Part shown: piece by piece, positions 7,271-17,862 of the stretch
How positions within the stretch are numbered: position 1 is the stretch's first letter
Layout: every line of letters starts with the position of its first letter
Assembly (NCBI GenBank): GCA_003353825.1
Contig: PIVW01000042.1
Coordinates: 1 to 20,534 of the forward strand
Source of the DNA: Chloroflexota bacterium
GTDB taxonomy: Bacteria; Chloroflexota; Anaerolineae; J102
Direction of reading: 5' to 3'
Length of the DNA stretch: 20,534 bases
Position numbers and translations under genes: made by a program
The notes under the pieces: generated by a model
The model's input: only the letters and a program-made list of their open reading frames with translations
What the model was told of the DNA's origin: nothing
The model's database searches: none

Positions 7271-7843
7271 TGCCAGGACTGTCATTTTGCAGAGGGTAGG
7301 CACGGTCAAGTACACACCAATGATCTTCTGGAAGTAGCAAGTGTTGAGATCTTATCTCTAGAGTCTGTCCAGGTCGGGGAGGAACTGCTCATGCAGGTTC
7401 GTGTAAGCAACTTGGATGCGGGCCACCACCTGCCCACAGGTGCCACCGAGTTACGCACCATGTGGCTGGCTCTCTCTGTTGTTGATGCTGATGGACAGGT
7501 TATCTTTTCCACAGGTGGAATCGATGAGTATGGAGATCCGGTGGCCGGCAGTGTGTTCTACGGGACGAGGTGGTTGGATGCTGAGGGAGAGCCCACCACT
7601 CGTCTGTGGGAAGCTGCCGCGGTGGACGTTGACCATCACATACCCGCGGGTGAATCAGTCGTGGAATCATTACCTTACACGGTTCCAGATGACGCTGTTT
7701 CGCCCTTGACGGTAACCGCAACCTTGCGATATCGAGCAGCATCAGGTTATCTCAGCTCTCTGATGTCCATTTATCTTCAAGAGGAGGTTGCGGATGCTGC
7801 AACACTGAATATGGCGAGTGGTATTATTGAGATTGCCTTCTGA
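7259..7843 (+). CDS. C-terminal fragment of a multihaem cytochrome c-like protein (probable remnant)
   Basis: The 194-residue frame contains one covalent haem-attachment motif, CQDCH (5-9), at its very start. It continues into a beta-rich domain with GHHLPTG (55-61), then E-R-x-M-W-L and GQVIFSTGG phrases. This pattern is typical of the C-terminal domain of secreted multihaem cytochromes of the c-554 type, where several CxxCH motifs normally precede it. Here no signal peptide and no further haem motifs are present, and the ATG at 7259 has no Shine-Dalgarno. The preceding sequence makes sense only in another frame. I infer a truncated, frameshifted remnant rather than a working cytochrome. It converges on the C-S lyase gene with a 31-bp gap. 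Confidence 0.6.
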   Translation: MRKTCQDCHFAEGRHGQVHTNDLLEVASVEILSLESVQVGEELLMQVRVSNLDAGHHLPTGATELRTMWLALSVVDADGQVIFSTGGIDEYGDPVAGSVFYGTRWLDAEGEPTTRLWEAAAVDVDHHIPAGESVVESLPYTVPDDAVSPLTVTATLRYRAASGYLSSLMSIYLQEEVADAATLNMASGIIEIAF

Positions 7844-7874
7844 ACCTGTTGCATTGAACGCGAATCAGTCAAAC

Positions 7875-9062
7875 TCAAACATCCTCAAAAGCCACATATA
7901 TCCGCTCCATCGCCTCTTGCAGAATGCTACGGGGGCACGGCACACAAATTCGTTGGAATCCTGCCCCTTCCGGCCCGAAAGCCTCGCCATCCTGCAGAAC
8001 GACATTTGCCTGGTTGTAGACCCGGTCATGGACATCCGCTGAGCTCAGACCGTAACCACGGAAGTCCAACCAGCCCAGATAGGTGCCTTCCGGTATCCGG
8101 TATCGAACCTGCGGCATTTTTTCTTTAAGAAACAGGTCTAAATAACGTAGATTATCATCGATATAGTCATTAACCTGTTCCAGCCACTCTTCGCCATGAT
8201 TATAGACAGCAATGAGTGCGGTGATGGCAAAGGGGGTGGGCGATTTCATGCCCATGTTGGCACTGAATTGTTGGCGCATCGAAACATTGTTGATAATGAT
8301 GTTGGAACAATGCAGACCTGCCGTGTTAAAGGTCTTGTTGATGGCGGTGCACGAGATCAGACGGTCGTCATCGACCAGTGCACAGATGGGGAAATGGGTT
8401 TGGCCCCGGCGGATCAGATCACCATGGATTTCATCAGATACGAGCACGACATCATAGGCGAGGCAGATCTCGGCCATTTTGACCAGTTCCTCGGGCGTCC
8501 ATACTCGTCCCACCGGATTGTGGGGGCTACAGAGCAGAAATAGGGTGTTGTTTGGATCACTGGCCTTCTGTTCGAGATCATCGAAATCGATGGTGTAGTA
8601 GCCGCTGTTATTCAGCAAGGTATTGCTGACGACCTCTCGTTTTCTGCTCTTGATGGAAGACAAAAAAGGGCTGTAGACGGGTCGTTGAACGATCACCCCT
8701 TGCCCTTCACCAGAAAATGTATTGATCAAAACGTTGACGGCTTCTACTGTGCCGGGTGCGTAGACAATCGAGTCTGCGGCTATCCGCCACTCATGCCGGC
8801 GTTTGAACCAACCCTGTGTGGCTTCGATGTAGTGCGGCGAGGTTAAAAACGCGCTATACCCGAATGTCTTTTTATCAACCCGGGCATGGAGCGCTTGCAA
8901 CATCGGTTCGGGGCAGGCAAAGTCCATATCGGCCAGGAACATGGGAATCGTGTCTTCGTCGAACCGTTCTGCTCTCCCAAACTTCTTCAGTAATTCGCCT
9001 GCCTCCCACTTGACGGAATGAGTGTCATGTCTGTCGATGATTTCGTCAAAGTTGTACTTCAA
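7875..9062 (-). CDS. MalY/PatB-family pyridoxal-phosphate C-S beta-lyase / aminotransferase
   Basis: This is a cytosolic fold-type I PLP enzyme, most likely a cystathionine/cysteine-S-conjugate beta-lyase that releases pyruvate, ammonia and a thiol (for example homocysteine in methionine synthesis). The 395 residues fit the family. Visible motifs are MDF near residue 46, FGYS (67-70), CSPHNPVGRVW (178-188), SDEIHGDL (209-216) and the Schiff-base lysine K243 in NKTFNTAGL. The start is TTG at 9062, supported by AAGGAG nine bases upstream; no better ATG exists nearby. The leader 9063-9225 can form several stems. It is not part of a visible methionine operon, so the precise substrate is uncertain; family members in other bacteria also moonlight in regulation. 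Confidence 0.9.
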   Translation of the reverse strand: MKYNFDEIIDRHDTHSVKWEAGELLKKFGRAERFDEDTIPMFLADMDFACPEPMLQALHARVDKKTFGYSAFLTSPHYIEATQGWFKRRHEWRIAADSIVYAPGTVEAVNVLINTFSGEGQGVIVQRPVYSPFLSSIKSRKREVVSNTLLNNSGYYTIDFDDLEQKASDPNNTLFLLCSPHNPVGRVWTPEELVKMAEICLAYDVVLVSDEIHGDLIRRGQTHFPICALVDDDRLISCTAINKTFNTAGLHCSNIIINNVSMRQQFSANMGMKSPTPFAITALIAVYNHGEEWLEQVNDYIDDNLRYLDLFLKEKMPQVRYRIPEGTYLGWLDFRGYGLSSADVHDRVYNQANVVLQDGEAFGPEGAGFQRICVPCPRSILQEAMERIYVAFEDV

Positions 9063-9071
9063 GGTTTACGT

Positions 9072-9077
9072 CTCCTT
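9072..9077 (-). promoter_or_regulatory. Ribosome binding site supporting a TTG start of the C-S lyase
   Basis: The minus strand reads AAGGAG, then nine bases, then TTG AAG TAC. The spacing is good and supports the unusual TTG initiation codon at 9060-9062. Confidence 0.75.
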
Positions 9078-9128
9078 TTGGCCTTTGGCACGCGCTTGAT
9101 ACCAAGCTGCGCCAAGGCTTACGCAGTT

Positions 9129-9217
9129 AGAGAAGGGGTCTGGCAGCCTTCTCTGGAGTGGAGCCCCCGCACTTGTCTAAACATAGGACTGGCAGCCCAC
9201 AAGTGCAAGACTCCTAT
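9129..9217. repeat. Hairpin plus interleaved stems (possible pseudoknot) upstream of the C-S lyase
   Basis: AGAGAAGG (9129-9136) pairs with CCTTCTCT (9147-9154). Beside it, GCACTTGT (9169-9176) pairs with ACAAGTGC (9199-9206), and ATAGGA (9183-9188) pairs with TCCTAT (9212-9217). The last two stems interleave, as in an H-type pseudoknot. Both loop regions share the word CTGGCAGCC. It could be a mobile dyad repeat or an RNA leader element of the lyase gene. No known riboswitch class was recognised. Confidence 0.5.
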
Positions 9218-9225
9218 CAATTTCG

Positions 9226-9936
9226 CTACCCTTCTAAATACTCGATAAATATCTGATGTTCTGGGGAATCGATGCCCACCTTGAGCACGTCCAGCATCGC
9301 CGCCAGGTCACCTTCCCAAAACGCCTGGACATTCAGCCATAGACCGGGAAAGACCTGGCTGCGCAATAAGCCCTGTTCGTCCAGTTCAATCGGCAGAAAA
9401 ACACCTTCGTCCAAGACAAACCAATCAATTCGCCCTTCATACATCTGCGCGACCAGGTATTCCCTCACACCGCTACGTGCGTAGACACGTTTTTTGACAT
9501 GCATGTCATAAGCAGCGCTGCTGGCGGCAATCTCTACCACAAGTTCCGGTGGGCCTTCAAGACAGTCATCCTCGGAAACACTTGACTTGCCACCAGCCTT
9601 GGCTGTAATTCGTAGAAGAGCATCAGGCTGTAATTCGTTTTCGAAATCCAAGCGCACACTAGCATTATCACCTGTTGCTAAATTCGGTGTAGCTGCTCTG
9701 TAAACGCCGAGCCAGGTCATCAGATCTGCATGCGGTTGGCTATGACGTTGATAGTGAATTGGTGAGGGCACGTAGACAACTCCTTCGATAAGTTCGGCCT
9801 TTTTGAGTTCAAAATGGGCATGGTAACGGCGTTCGAATTCCGCACGTGTGAGCTTATCTCCGTTCTGCAGAGGGGGCGATACCTCAATTGTTGCAGTCGG
9901 CAGAACTGTGGATTGTTTAACTCTTTTTGCACTCAT
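9226..9936 (-). CDS. Uma2-family protein (DUF820, PD-(D/E)XK nuclease fold), copy 1
   Basis: The 236-residue protein has the Uma2 layout: ELIEGVVYVPSP (49-60) followed by H67/H70-type helices, the acidic QPDALL strand (D105), PELVVEIAASSAAYD (130-144) giving E135, and a lysine-rich helix (K148, K149) leading to YLVAQ. These fit the D, E and K of a restriction-endonuclease-like core. Uma2 genes are abundant and of unknown biological role, and are often annotated as putative restriction endonucleases. An N-terminal extension of about 25 residues precedes the core. The ATG at 9936 has GAGGTGA about nine bases upstream. It lies upstream of the C-S lyase on the same strand with a 163-bp structured gap. 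Nuclease activity is not established. Confidence 0.88.
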   Translation of the reverse strand: MSAKRVKQSTVLPTATIEVSPPLQNGDKLTRAEFERRYHAHFELKKAELIEGVVYVPSPIHYQRHSQPHADLMTWLGVYRAATPNLATGDNASVRLDFENELQPDALLRITAKAGGKSSVSEDDCLEGPPELVVEIAASSAAYDMHVKKRVYARSGVREYLVAQMYEGRIDWFVLDEGVFLPIELDEQGLLRSQVFPGLWLNVQAFWEGDLAAMLDVLKVGIDSPEHQIFIEYLEG

Positions 9937-10162
9937 AGTGGCCTGTCACCTCTAAACCAAACTATAGCACAAAGTCTTTAGCAAAGTCTAGAGATGCCGA
10001 TACTTGGCGTGTGCTTCAATATTTCGGCTGCGACAGATTGCCAAACAGACCAGCTTGAAGGCGTGCACTCGGTTTCATCATGATTGGACGTTAGCGGTCG
10101 AATCGCACATAATAGGGTCAGGATTGGCACGTCTCAAACCATTCCACCAATAACCCGCCTCA
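9937..10162. other. Divergent intergenic region between Uma2 copy 1 and mltG
   Basis: No gene is seen in these 226 bp. A weak plus-strand promoter-like pair, TTGGAC (10084-10089) and CATAAT (10108-10113) with an 18-base spacer, could serve mltG. No clear minus-strand promoter or dyad was found. Confidence 0.3.
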
Positions 10163-11278
10163 TTGCGTCTGAAGCTAGCGATTCCAATGTTCTACCTCAA
10201 GCATATTGCATATTGGTTGACGCTTGGCCTCATCATCATGCTAGGCGCCTCATGCAATGCAGACACAGCCCTGGCGACCTACCTGGAAGCGAATCGTGCA
10301 AAATTAACGGAGCCGGCCGACAGCACGGGTCAAGCCGTCGAATTCGTGGTGGCGCCGGGAACGCCGGCGCGAATGATTGCCGAAAATCTCGAAGCTGAGG
10401 GCCTGGTCGCTGATGCACGTTTGTTCGAGGCTTATGTGCGGGCCAATGGCTTAGCCCAGGGCTTGGATGCAGGCACCCATACGCTCTCGGCGGCGATGAC
10501 TCCCATAGAGATCGCCGAGACGTTGCAGCATTCCATGGCCCCGAGCTTCGTGGTCAGAGCACCAGAAGGCTGGCGATTGGAGCAAACCGCTTCCGAACTG
10601 AATCGTACAGGATTATTAGATGGCGAGTCATATTTGCATTTGGCGATGACCGGACAAGCCTTTGATAGCAATATCTACACTTTCCTGGACGAACGCCCTG
10701 TCGGGTCTTCGCTTGAAGGTTATCTTTTCCCCGACTCATACAAATTGCACCGGCAAGGGGCTTCTGCACATGATCTGGTCGAACGGCAATTACAGACCTT
10801 TGCCGAGCGCGTCCTGCCCCAGTACAAAGTGGCAGTCAACCAGGGCCTCACTGACCTGAACTTGCATGAGGTACTCACAGTTGCCAGCATCGTCGAGCGT
10901 GAGGCAGTGGTCGATGAAGAACGCCCCCGAATTGCCGCCGTTTATCTCAATCGCCTGTCGCAGGACATGAAGTTGGATGCAGACCCGACCGTGCAATACG
11001 CCATGGGTTATCAACCAGGCGCCAGGCAGTGGTGGAAGACACCCGTGTACCTTGAAGAGTATGGCTCGGTCGACAGCCCCTACAACACCTATCTCAACCC
11101 CGGTCTGCCTCCTGGCCCTATAGCTGCCCCGGGCTTGCTTAGCATCCAGGCCGTGCTAGATCCCGACCGGCATGACTACCTCTACTTCGTAGCTATCGGC
11201 GATGGCAGCGGCTTGCATGTGTTTAGCGAAACATACAAGGAACATGTAAAGAATGTGAAGAAGTACTTACAGAAATAG
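10163..11278 (+). CDS. mltG: Endolytic murein transglycosylase MltG (YceG-like)
   Basis: The enzyme cleaves nascent glycan strands at the outer face of the membrane and is thought to set peptidoglycan chain length. The 371-residue protein has an N-terminal membrane helix (about 14-30, ending GASC), a LysM-like region (about 58-130, [20 protein letters not shown]) and the YceG catalytic domain. Motifs there are [11 protein letters not shown] (183-193), ASIVEREA (241-248, with E245 the likely catalytic acid), [12 protein letters not shown] (271-282) and [16 protein letters not shown] (305-320). The start is uncertain: TTG at 10163, or ATG at 10187 (residue 9), which gives MFYLKH before the helix; neither has a strong Shine-Dalgarno. 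It stands alone between two Uma2 genes rather than beside ruvX or pabC-type neighbours. Confidence 0.94.
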   Translation: MRLKLAIPMFYLKHIAYWLTLGLIIMLGASCNADTALATYLEANRAKLTEPADSTGQAVEFVVAPGTPARMIAENLEAEGLVADARLFEAYVRANGLAQGLDAGTHTLSAAMTPIEIAETLQHSMAPSFVVRAPEGWRLEQTASELNRTGLLDGESYLHLAMTGQAFDSNIYTFLDERPVGSSLEGYLFPDSYKLHRQGASAHDLVERQLQTFAERVLPQYKVAVNQGLTDLNLHEVLTVASIVEREAVVDEERPRIAAVYLNRLSQDMKLDADPTVQYAMGYQPGARQWWKTPVYLEEYGSVDSPYNTYLNPGLPPGPIAAPGLLSIQAVLDPDRHDYLYFVAIGDGSGLHVFSETYKEHVKNVKKYLQK

Positions 11279-11474
11279 CCTGGCACTAGCGGTAGTACAT
11301 CTTGCAACCTTGCTGCATCAGGTCAAGGAATGTCAGCAACGTTGACTGTGGCATCAAGCCGACACGATTGCCATTTTCGATATATTTGAGTGGCGTCAAA
11401 CATCGGTTCATGATACGATGAGTCGGCTATAGCAGTCAGTAACTCTCCCCATGGACTGCTGCCTGAGGTAATTC
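11279..11474. other. Intergenic region before Uma2 copy 2
   Basis: No gene is seen. A modest promoter-like pair, TTGAGT (11386-11391) and CATGAT (11409-11414) with a 17-base spacer, lies upstream of a 7-bp dyad AGCAGTC (11431-11437) / GACTGCT (11454-11460). The dyad ends just before the ribosome binding site (TGAGGT) of the next gene. Confidence 0.3.
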
Positions 11475-12110
11475 ATGAGTGCAGCGCTTAGAAAACCTTA
11501 TCTTTCCCCGCAAGAGTACTTGTCGTTGGAGCGCGAGGCCGAGACGAAGAGTGAGTTTTTTCAAGGCAACATTTATGCATTGGCAGGCGCTACCCCCCGG
11601 CATACAGCCATTGTTGCGAACCTGCTGTATTTACTCGTCGGGCAATTCAAAGGAAAACCTTGTATGGCCCACGGCAGCGATTTGCGAGTCCAAATATCAC
11701 CAACGGGTCTGTACACGTATCCTGACATCGTCGTAATCTGTGGTAATGCCGAATTCGAAGATCGACATGAGGATACACTTCTCAACCCAAACGTCATTAT
11801 CGAAGTGCTGTCGAAATCAACTGAATCTTATGATCGGGGTGATAAATTTGGGCAGTACCGGCGGTTGCCATCCCTATCGGATTACCTGCTGGTATCGCAG
11901 ACGCACCCCGTCATCGAACATTTTATGCGTCAGGCAGATGATAGTTGGTTGTTGCGCGAATATCGGGGCTTAGATACAGTGGTCGAGATTGCGACCGTAG
12001 GCTGTGCTCTTCCACTGGCAGAGGTGTATGACAAACTCGACTGGCCGGAGGGAGAGGATGGGTCGGGACGGTTTAGCATGTTGAAGGAGCGGGGGAGGAT
12101 GTACGGGTGA
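11475..12110 (+). CDS. Uma2-family protein (DUF820, PD-(D/E)XK nuclease fold), copy 2
   Basis: The 211-residue protein is a classical Uma2 member. It has the N-terminal segment LSPQEYLSLERE, then KSEFFQGNIYALAGATPRHT (25-44), the TYPDIVVICG strand (D84), NPNVIIEVLSKSTESYDRG (104-122, E110) and K124 in GDKFGQYRRL, which give the D, E and K of a nuclease-like core. The ATG at 11475 has GAGGT about six bases upstream. It is clearly divergent from the minus-strand copy at 9226, so the pair is not a recent duplication. The biological role of the family is unknown. It appears monocistronic: the next gene starts more than 500 bp later. Confidence 0.92.
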   Translation: MSAALRKPYLSPQEYLSLEREAETKSEFFQGNIYALAGATPRHTAIVANLLYLLVGQFKGKPCMAHGSDLRVQISPTGLYTYPDIVVICGNAEFEDRHEDTLLNPNVIIEVLSKSTESYDRGDKFGQYRRLPSLSDYLLVSQTHPVIEHFMRQADDSWLLREYRGLDTVVEIATVGCALPLAEVYDKLDWPEGEDGSGRFSMLKERGRMYG

Positions 12111-12647
12111 GAGGTGAGAGAGTGTTGTTGATCACGACCCTAGGCGCTACCAATGCAATCGCTCCGGGTATCTCAACCCGAATGCCCAACTCCAGCGACA
12201 CTCGGTCAGGGGTTCCATCACGGCGCAAGGCTTTCGATACGCGTTCTGGTGATGTCTATCAAAGCTTAGGAAGGAGCGGGGCGCCGGGGCACACATAAGT
12301 TGTACTCTGATGGGTTTTGTGCTATATCTTCTTTGCCGATAATAAAACTGTACATCTCGTTCATCCCAAGCCTTTTGGTGGACTACTTTCAAGAGCCATG
12401 GCCGCGTACGGAATCACGAGTACATTATCATAGTTCCGTTTGGGGCCCAAGGGTCAGGATGTGTTCATTTCCTCTGGGGTGTACTGCGATCAAGGCCGCA
12501 TTCATTATGTGAGCCTCCGTTAATCCGCAAAAAAGGAGGTGATGAACCAGGCGTGAAATCCGGTAGTAGTTTGTGTAACCTTACGATCGTTGAGAAAAAA
12601 TCAACAAAGATGTCGTCAAGTATCCGACAGTACCTACGAAGGAGTGG
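12111..12647. other. 537-bp gap without a convincing large gene
   Basis: Neither strand holds a frame that resembles a protein. Visible items are a small hairpin CGGGT/ACCCG (12165-12180), an A-rich tract running into an extended Shine-Dalgarno-like AAAGGAGGTGAT (12532-12543), and a 32-codon frame coupled to the next gene (listed separately). No strong promoter was found, although the oligopeptide operon probably starts in here. Confidence 0.5.

Positions 12648-12651
<4 letters not shown>
12553..12651 (+). CDS. Possible 32-residue leader peptide overlapping the binding-protein start
   Basis: A GTG at 12553 opens a 32-codon frame ([10 protein letters not shown]...QYLRRSG) ending in a TGA at 12649-12651. 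That TGA overlaps the ATG of the next gene in an ATGA. The extended Shine-Dalgarno AAAGGAGGTGAT lies upstream, though its core is 13 bases away, longer than ideal. No homology is recognised and the sequence is low in hydrophobic residues. It may be chance; a coupled leader is the alternative. Confidence 0.22.
12638..12644 (+). promoter_or_regulatory. Ribosome binding site of the oligopeptide-binding protein
   Basis: GAAGGAG is three bases from the ATG at 12648 but nine bases from the in-frame ATG at 12654. The second ATG has the better spacing and may be the true start, removing only two residues. Confidence 0.7.
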
Positions 12652-14486
<1,835 letters not shown>

Positions 14487-14527
14487 ACGTGGTGGGACGT
14501 GACCAAGATTAAATACTAGGTTTCAAG

Positions 14528-14556
14528 GGCGCAGGCGTATATTGTGCGCCGCGCCC
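14528..14556 (+). repeat. GC-rich hairpin after the oligopeptide-binding-protein gene
   Basis: GGCGCA (14528-14533) pairs with TGCGCC (14545-14550). An alternative stem, GGGCGC (14527-14532), pairs with GCGCCC (14551-14556). The hairpin lies about 40 bp after the stop codon and has no T-tract, so it may attenuate transcription or protect the upstream message. Confidence 0.5.
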
Positions 14557-14577
14557 ATGATGCCATCTCCGTGCAAT

Positions 14578-14708
14578 TATCGGTGATCAGTATCCAGTCA
14601 ACGGAAATGGGTTTCATTCCATCTATGGCGCATGCTCGCCCCATACGTACCGATCGACCACCGATCTCTGTTTACTGATAACCGATGACTGATCACGGAT
14701 CACCGAAT
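14578..14708. repeat. Heptamer repeat array (ACYGATN) present in both orientations
   Basis: Five tandem 7-mers on the plus strand, ACTGATA, ACCGATG, ACTGATC, ACGGATC and ACCGAAT, fill 14674-14708. Single units occur at 14649-14655 and 14660-14666. On the minus strand three tandem units (ACTGGAT, ACTGATC, ACCGATA) occupy 14578-14598. The opposed arrays could fold back on each other. The array ends 17 bp before the first permease start codon. Confidence 0.75.
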
Positions 14709-14725
14709 CACAAGAGGACGAGCCC

Positions 14726-15736
14726 ATGGGCGGCCTAACATTACCCTATCTCGTGAGACGCCTTGGCATGTGGTTCATTACCATCTGGTTGGGCGCCACC
14801 ATCATCTTTTTTGTGCCCCGTCTGGCGCCGGGTGATCCAGTTTCGGCCATGGTTAGCCGCCTGAGCGCTCAGGCCGGTTTCGTAGAGGGATCAACCGAGA
14901 TGATCGAGGCATGGCGAGTCCGCTTTGGCCTGGATGAGCCCCTGATCGTTCAGTATTTCAACTACTTGCGTAACCTGGCATCCTTTGACCTGGGCTTCTC
15001 CCTGGCATCCTTTCCCAGCCACGTCAATGATATGGTTGCTGATGCCCTACCCTGGACCCTCGGGTTGCTCATCATTGCGACTTTGATATCTTTTGTGCTT
15101 GGCAACATCATCGGCGCCCTCATGGCCTGGCGCCGTACGCCGGGCACTGTACGTACCTTGTTGCCCGTAACTCTGACCTTTACATCTATTCCCTTTTTCA
15201 TGTTTGGCATTTTGCTGATCTATATTTTTGCATTTGGCCTGGGTTGGTTCCCGCCTTCGGGGGGTTATGGGAGAGGCCTCGAGATTGGACTAAATTGGCC
15301 CTTCATTAAGAGCGTGATCTACCATGGTACGCTGCCTGCCATGGCCATCGTACTAACCTCCATGGGCTTTTGGGCTTTGGGCATGCGGGGTATGATGATC
15401 ACCAACGACGGTGAGGACTATATGATCCTAGCTGAGGCAAAGGGACTGAAACCCAGCCGCGTCTTCTGGCGCTATGGCATGCGTAACTCGATTTTGCCTC
15501 AGATCACCGCCCTTGCGATCAGTCTGGGCCTCATTGCTGGAGGTTCGACCCTGGTTGAGTACATATTTGCCTACCCCGGCGTCGGTTACTTGCTTTATCT
15601 GGGCATCGTCAACAACGACTACAGCTTAATTCAGGGCATCGTCTTTATCCTGATCTTGGGTACGGCGACAGCCGTATTGATTCTTGACTTATTATTACCG
15701 ATGGTAGACCCACGCATCACCTATCACAAAGGGTAG
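14726..15736 (+). CDS. Oligopeptide/dipeptide ABC transporter permease, DppB/OppB type
   Basis: This is an inner-membrane subunit of the second importer. It is 336 residues, normal for DppB. The N-terminus YLVRRLGMWFITIWLGATIIFFVPRLAPGDP is the family hallmark (parts within 8-37), with helix 1 at about 14-32. A loop to about 105 carries FGLDEPLIVQYFNYL, then five more helices follow. The EAA loop is AEAKGLKPSRVFWRYGMRNS (236-255). The ATG at 14726 has GAGG eight bases upstream. It follows the binding-protein gene by 239 bp of repeat-rich DNA and precedes the DppC-type gene by 6 bp. Nothing looks damaged. Confidence 0.95.
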   Translation: MGGLTLPYLVRRLGMWFITIWLGATIIFFVPRLAPGDPVSAMVSRLSAQAGFVEGSTEMIEAWRVRFGLDEPLIVQYFNYLRNLASFDLGFSLASFPSHVNDMVADALPWTLGLLIIATLISFVLGNIIGALMAWRRTPGTVRTLLPVTLTFTSIPFFMFGILLIYIFAFGLGWFPPSGGYGRGLEIGLNWPFIKSVIYHGTLPAMAIVLTSMGFWALGMRGMMITNDGEDYMILAEAKGLKPSRVFWRYGMRNSILPQITALAISLGLIAGGSTLVEYIFAYPGVGYLLYLGIVNNDYSLIQGIVFILILGTATAVLILDLLLPMVDPRITYHKG

Positions 15737-15742
15737 CTTTCC

Positions 15743-16797
<1,055 letters not shown>

Positions 16798-16801
<4 letters not shown>

Positions 16802-17862
16802 CGCTGGAGTGGACGTTAGCCGACACGGATAGCCCAACTGTCGTTCTCGACGTCAAAAACCTGAGGGTCCATTACGCCACGCCCACGGGCGACGTCATCG
16901 CCGTCAACGGAATCGACTTCAAGATCTATGAAGGCGAAACTATCGCCCTGGTAGGAGAATCAGGCTGCGGCAAGACGACTACGGCCATGGGCATCCTGCG
17001 CCTGGTACAACCGCCGGGACGCATCGTGGAGGGTGAAGTGCTGCTCAAAGGCATAGACCTGGTGCCGTTGGACGAGCAGGATTTGCGCCAGGTGCGCTGG
17101 AAACAGATTTCACTGATCCCCCAGGGCGCCATGAACTCTCTGAATCCCATCATGCGCGTCAAGGACCAGATCGGCGACGTCATTATCACGCACGAGGGCA
17201 GACAAAACAAGCAGGCATTAAAAGACCGAATTCTGGAATTATTGAACATGGTGGGACTGCCCGGTCGGATCTATAACATGTACCCGCACGAGTTGAGCGG
17301 CGGCATGAAGCAGCGCGTCTGCATCGCCATGGCCATCGCCTTACATCCCACCCTGGTTATTGCCGATGAATTCACTAGCGCCCTGGATGTGGTAGTACAA
17401 CGGGTGGTTGCCCAGACCATGATGGAAGTCAAGGAACAGATGGGGGTTTCCATGATCCTGATTGGCCACGACATGGGACTGGTGGCGCAATTGGTCGATC
17501 GCGTGGCGGTCATGTACGCGGGCAACATGATGGAGATATCCCCAGTTGAGACGATATTCAGCGAGCCGCTGCATCCCTACACACAACTACTGATCGAATC
17601 CATTCCCTCCATCAAAGAGCGGAAACCCCTTAAGGTGACAGAGGGTTTGACCCATGATCTGCGTACGCCACCCCCAGGCTGCATTTTCCAATTTCGCTGC
17701 CCCTATGTGATGGATCAGTGTTGCGAAGAAGTGCCCCCACTGCGTGAGGTAAAACCGAGACACGAAATCGCCTGTCATCTTTACGATGATCAGGGTGGTT
17801 TGATAGTCGATATCTCTGACCGGAGTTCAACCAATGTCCCAGCCTCTTCTGGAAATTCGTAA
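16798..17862 (+). CDS. Oligopeptide/dipeptide ABC transporter ATP-binding protein, DppD/OppD type
   Basis: This is one of the two ATPases of the second importer. At 354 residues it has Walker A GESGCGKTT (53-61), Q-loop Q109, signature LSGGM (166-170), Walker B LVIADE (186-191) and switch His224. The residue after the catalytic Glu is Phe (DEFTSALD) where family members usually have Pro. The C-terminal oligopeptide-transporter extension is present: HPYT (259-262) and the conserved cysteines C295, C301, C308 and C326, which in related transporters hold an iron-sulfur cluster. AGGAG lies ten bases before the ATG. It overlaps the permease gene by 4 bp and the next ATPase gene by 29 bp. Confidence 0.95.

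Noticed and set aside
9063..9225. A known riboswitch (for example SAM-type) upstream of the C-S lyase
   Set aside because: Stems are present, but no conserved core of a known class could be identified by eye, so only a generic structured element is reported.
9226..12110. A restriction-modification or defence island around the Uma2 genes
   Set aside because: There is no methyltransferase, specificity subunit or other defence gene nearby, and Uma2 proteins alone do not support that claim.
12111..12552. A decayed gene or transposon in the 537-bp gap
   Set aside because: Short frames exist on both strands, but none resembles a transposase or other protein, and no flanking inverted or direct repeats were found.
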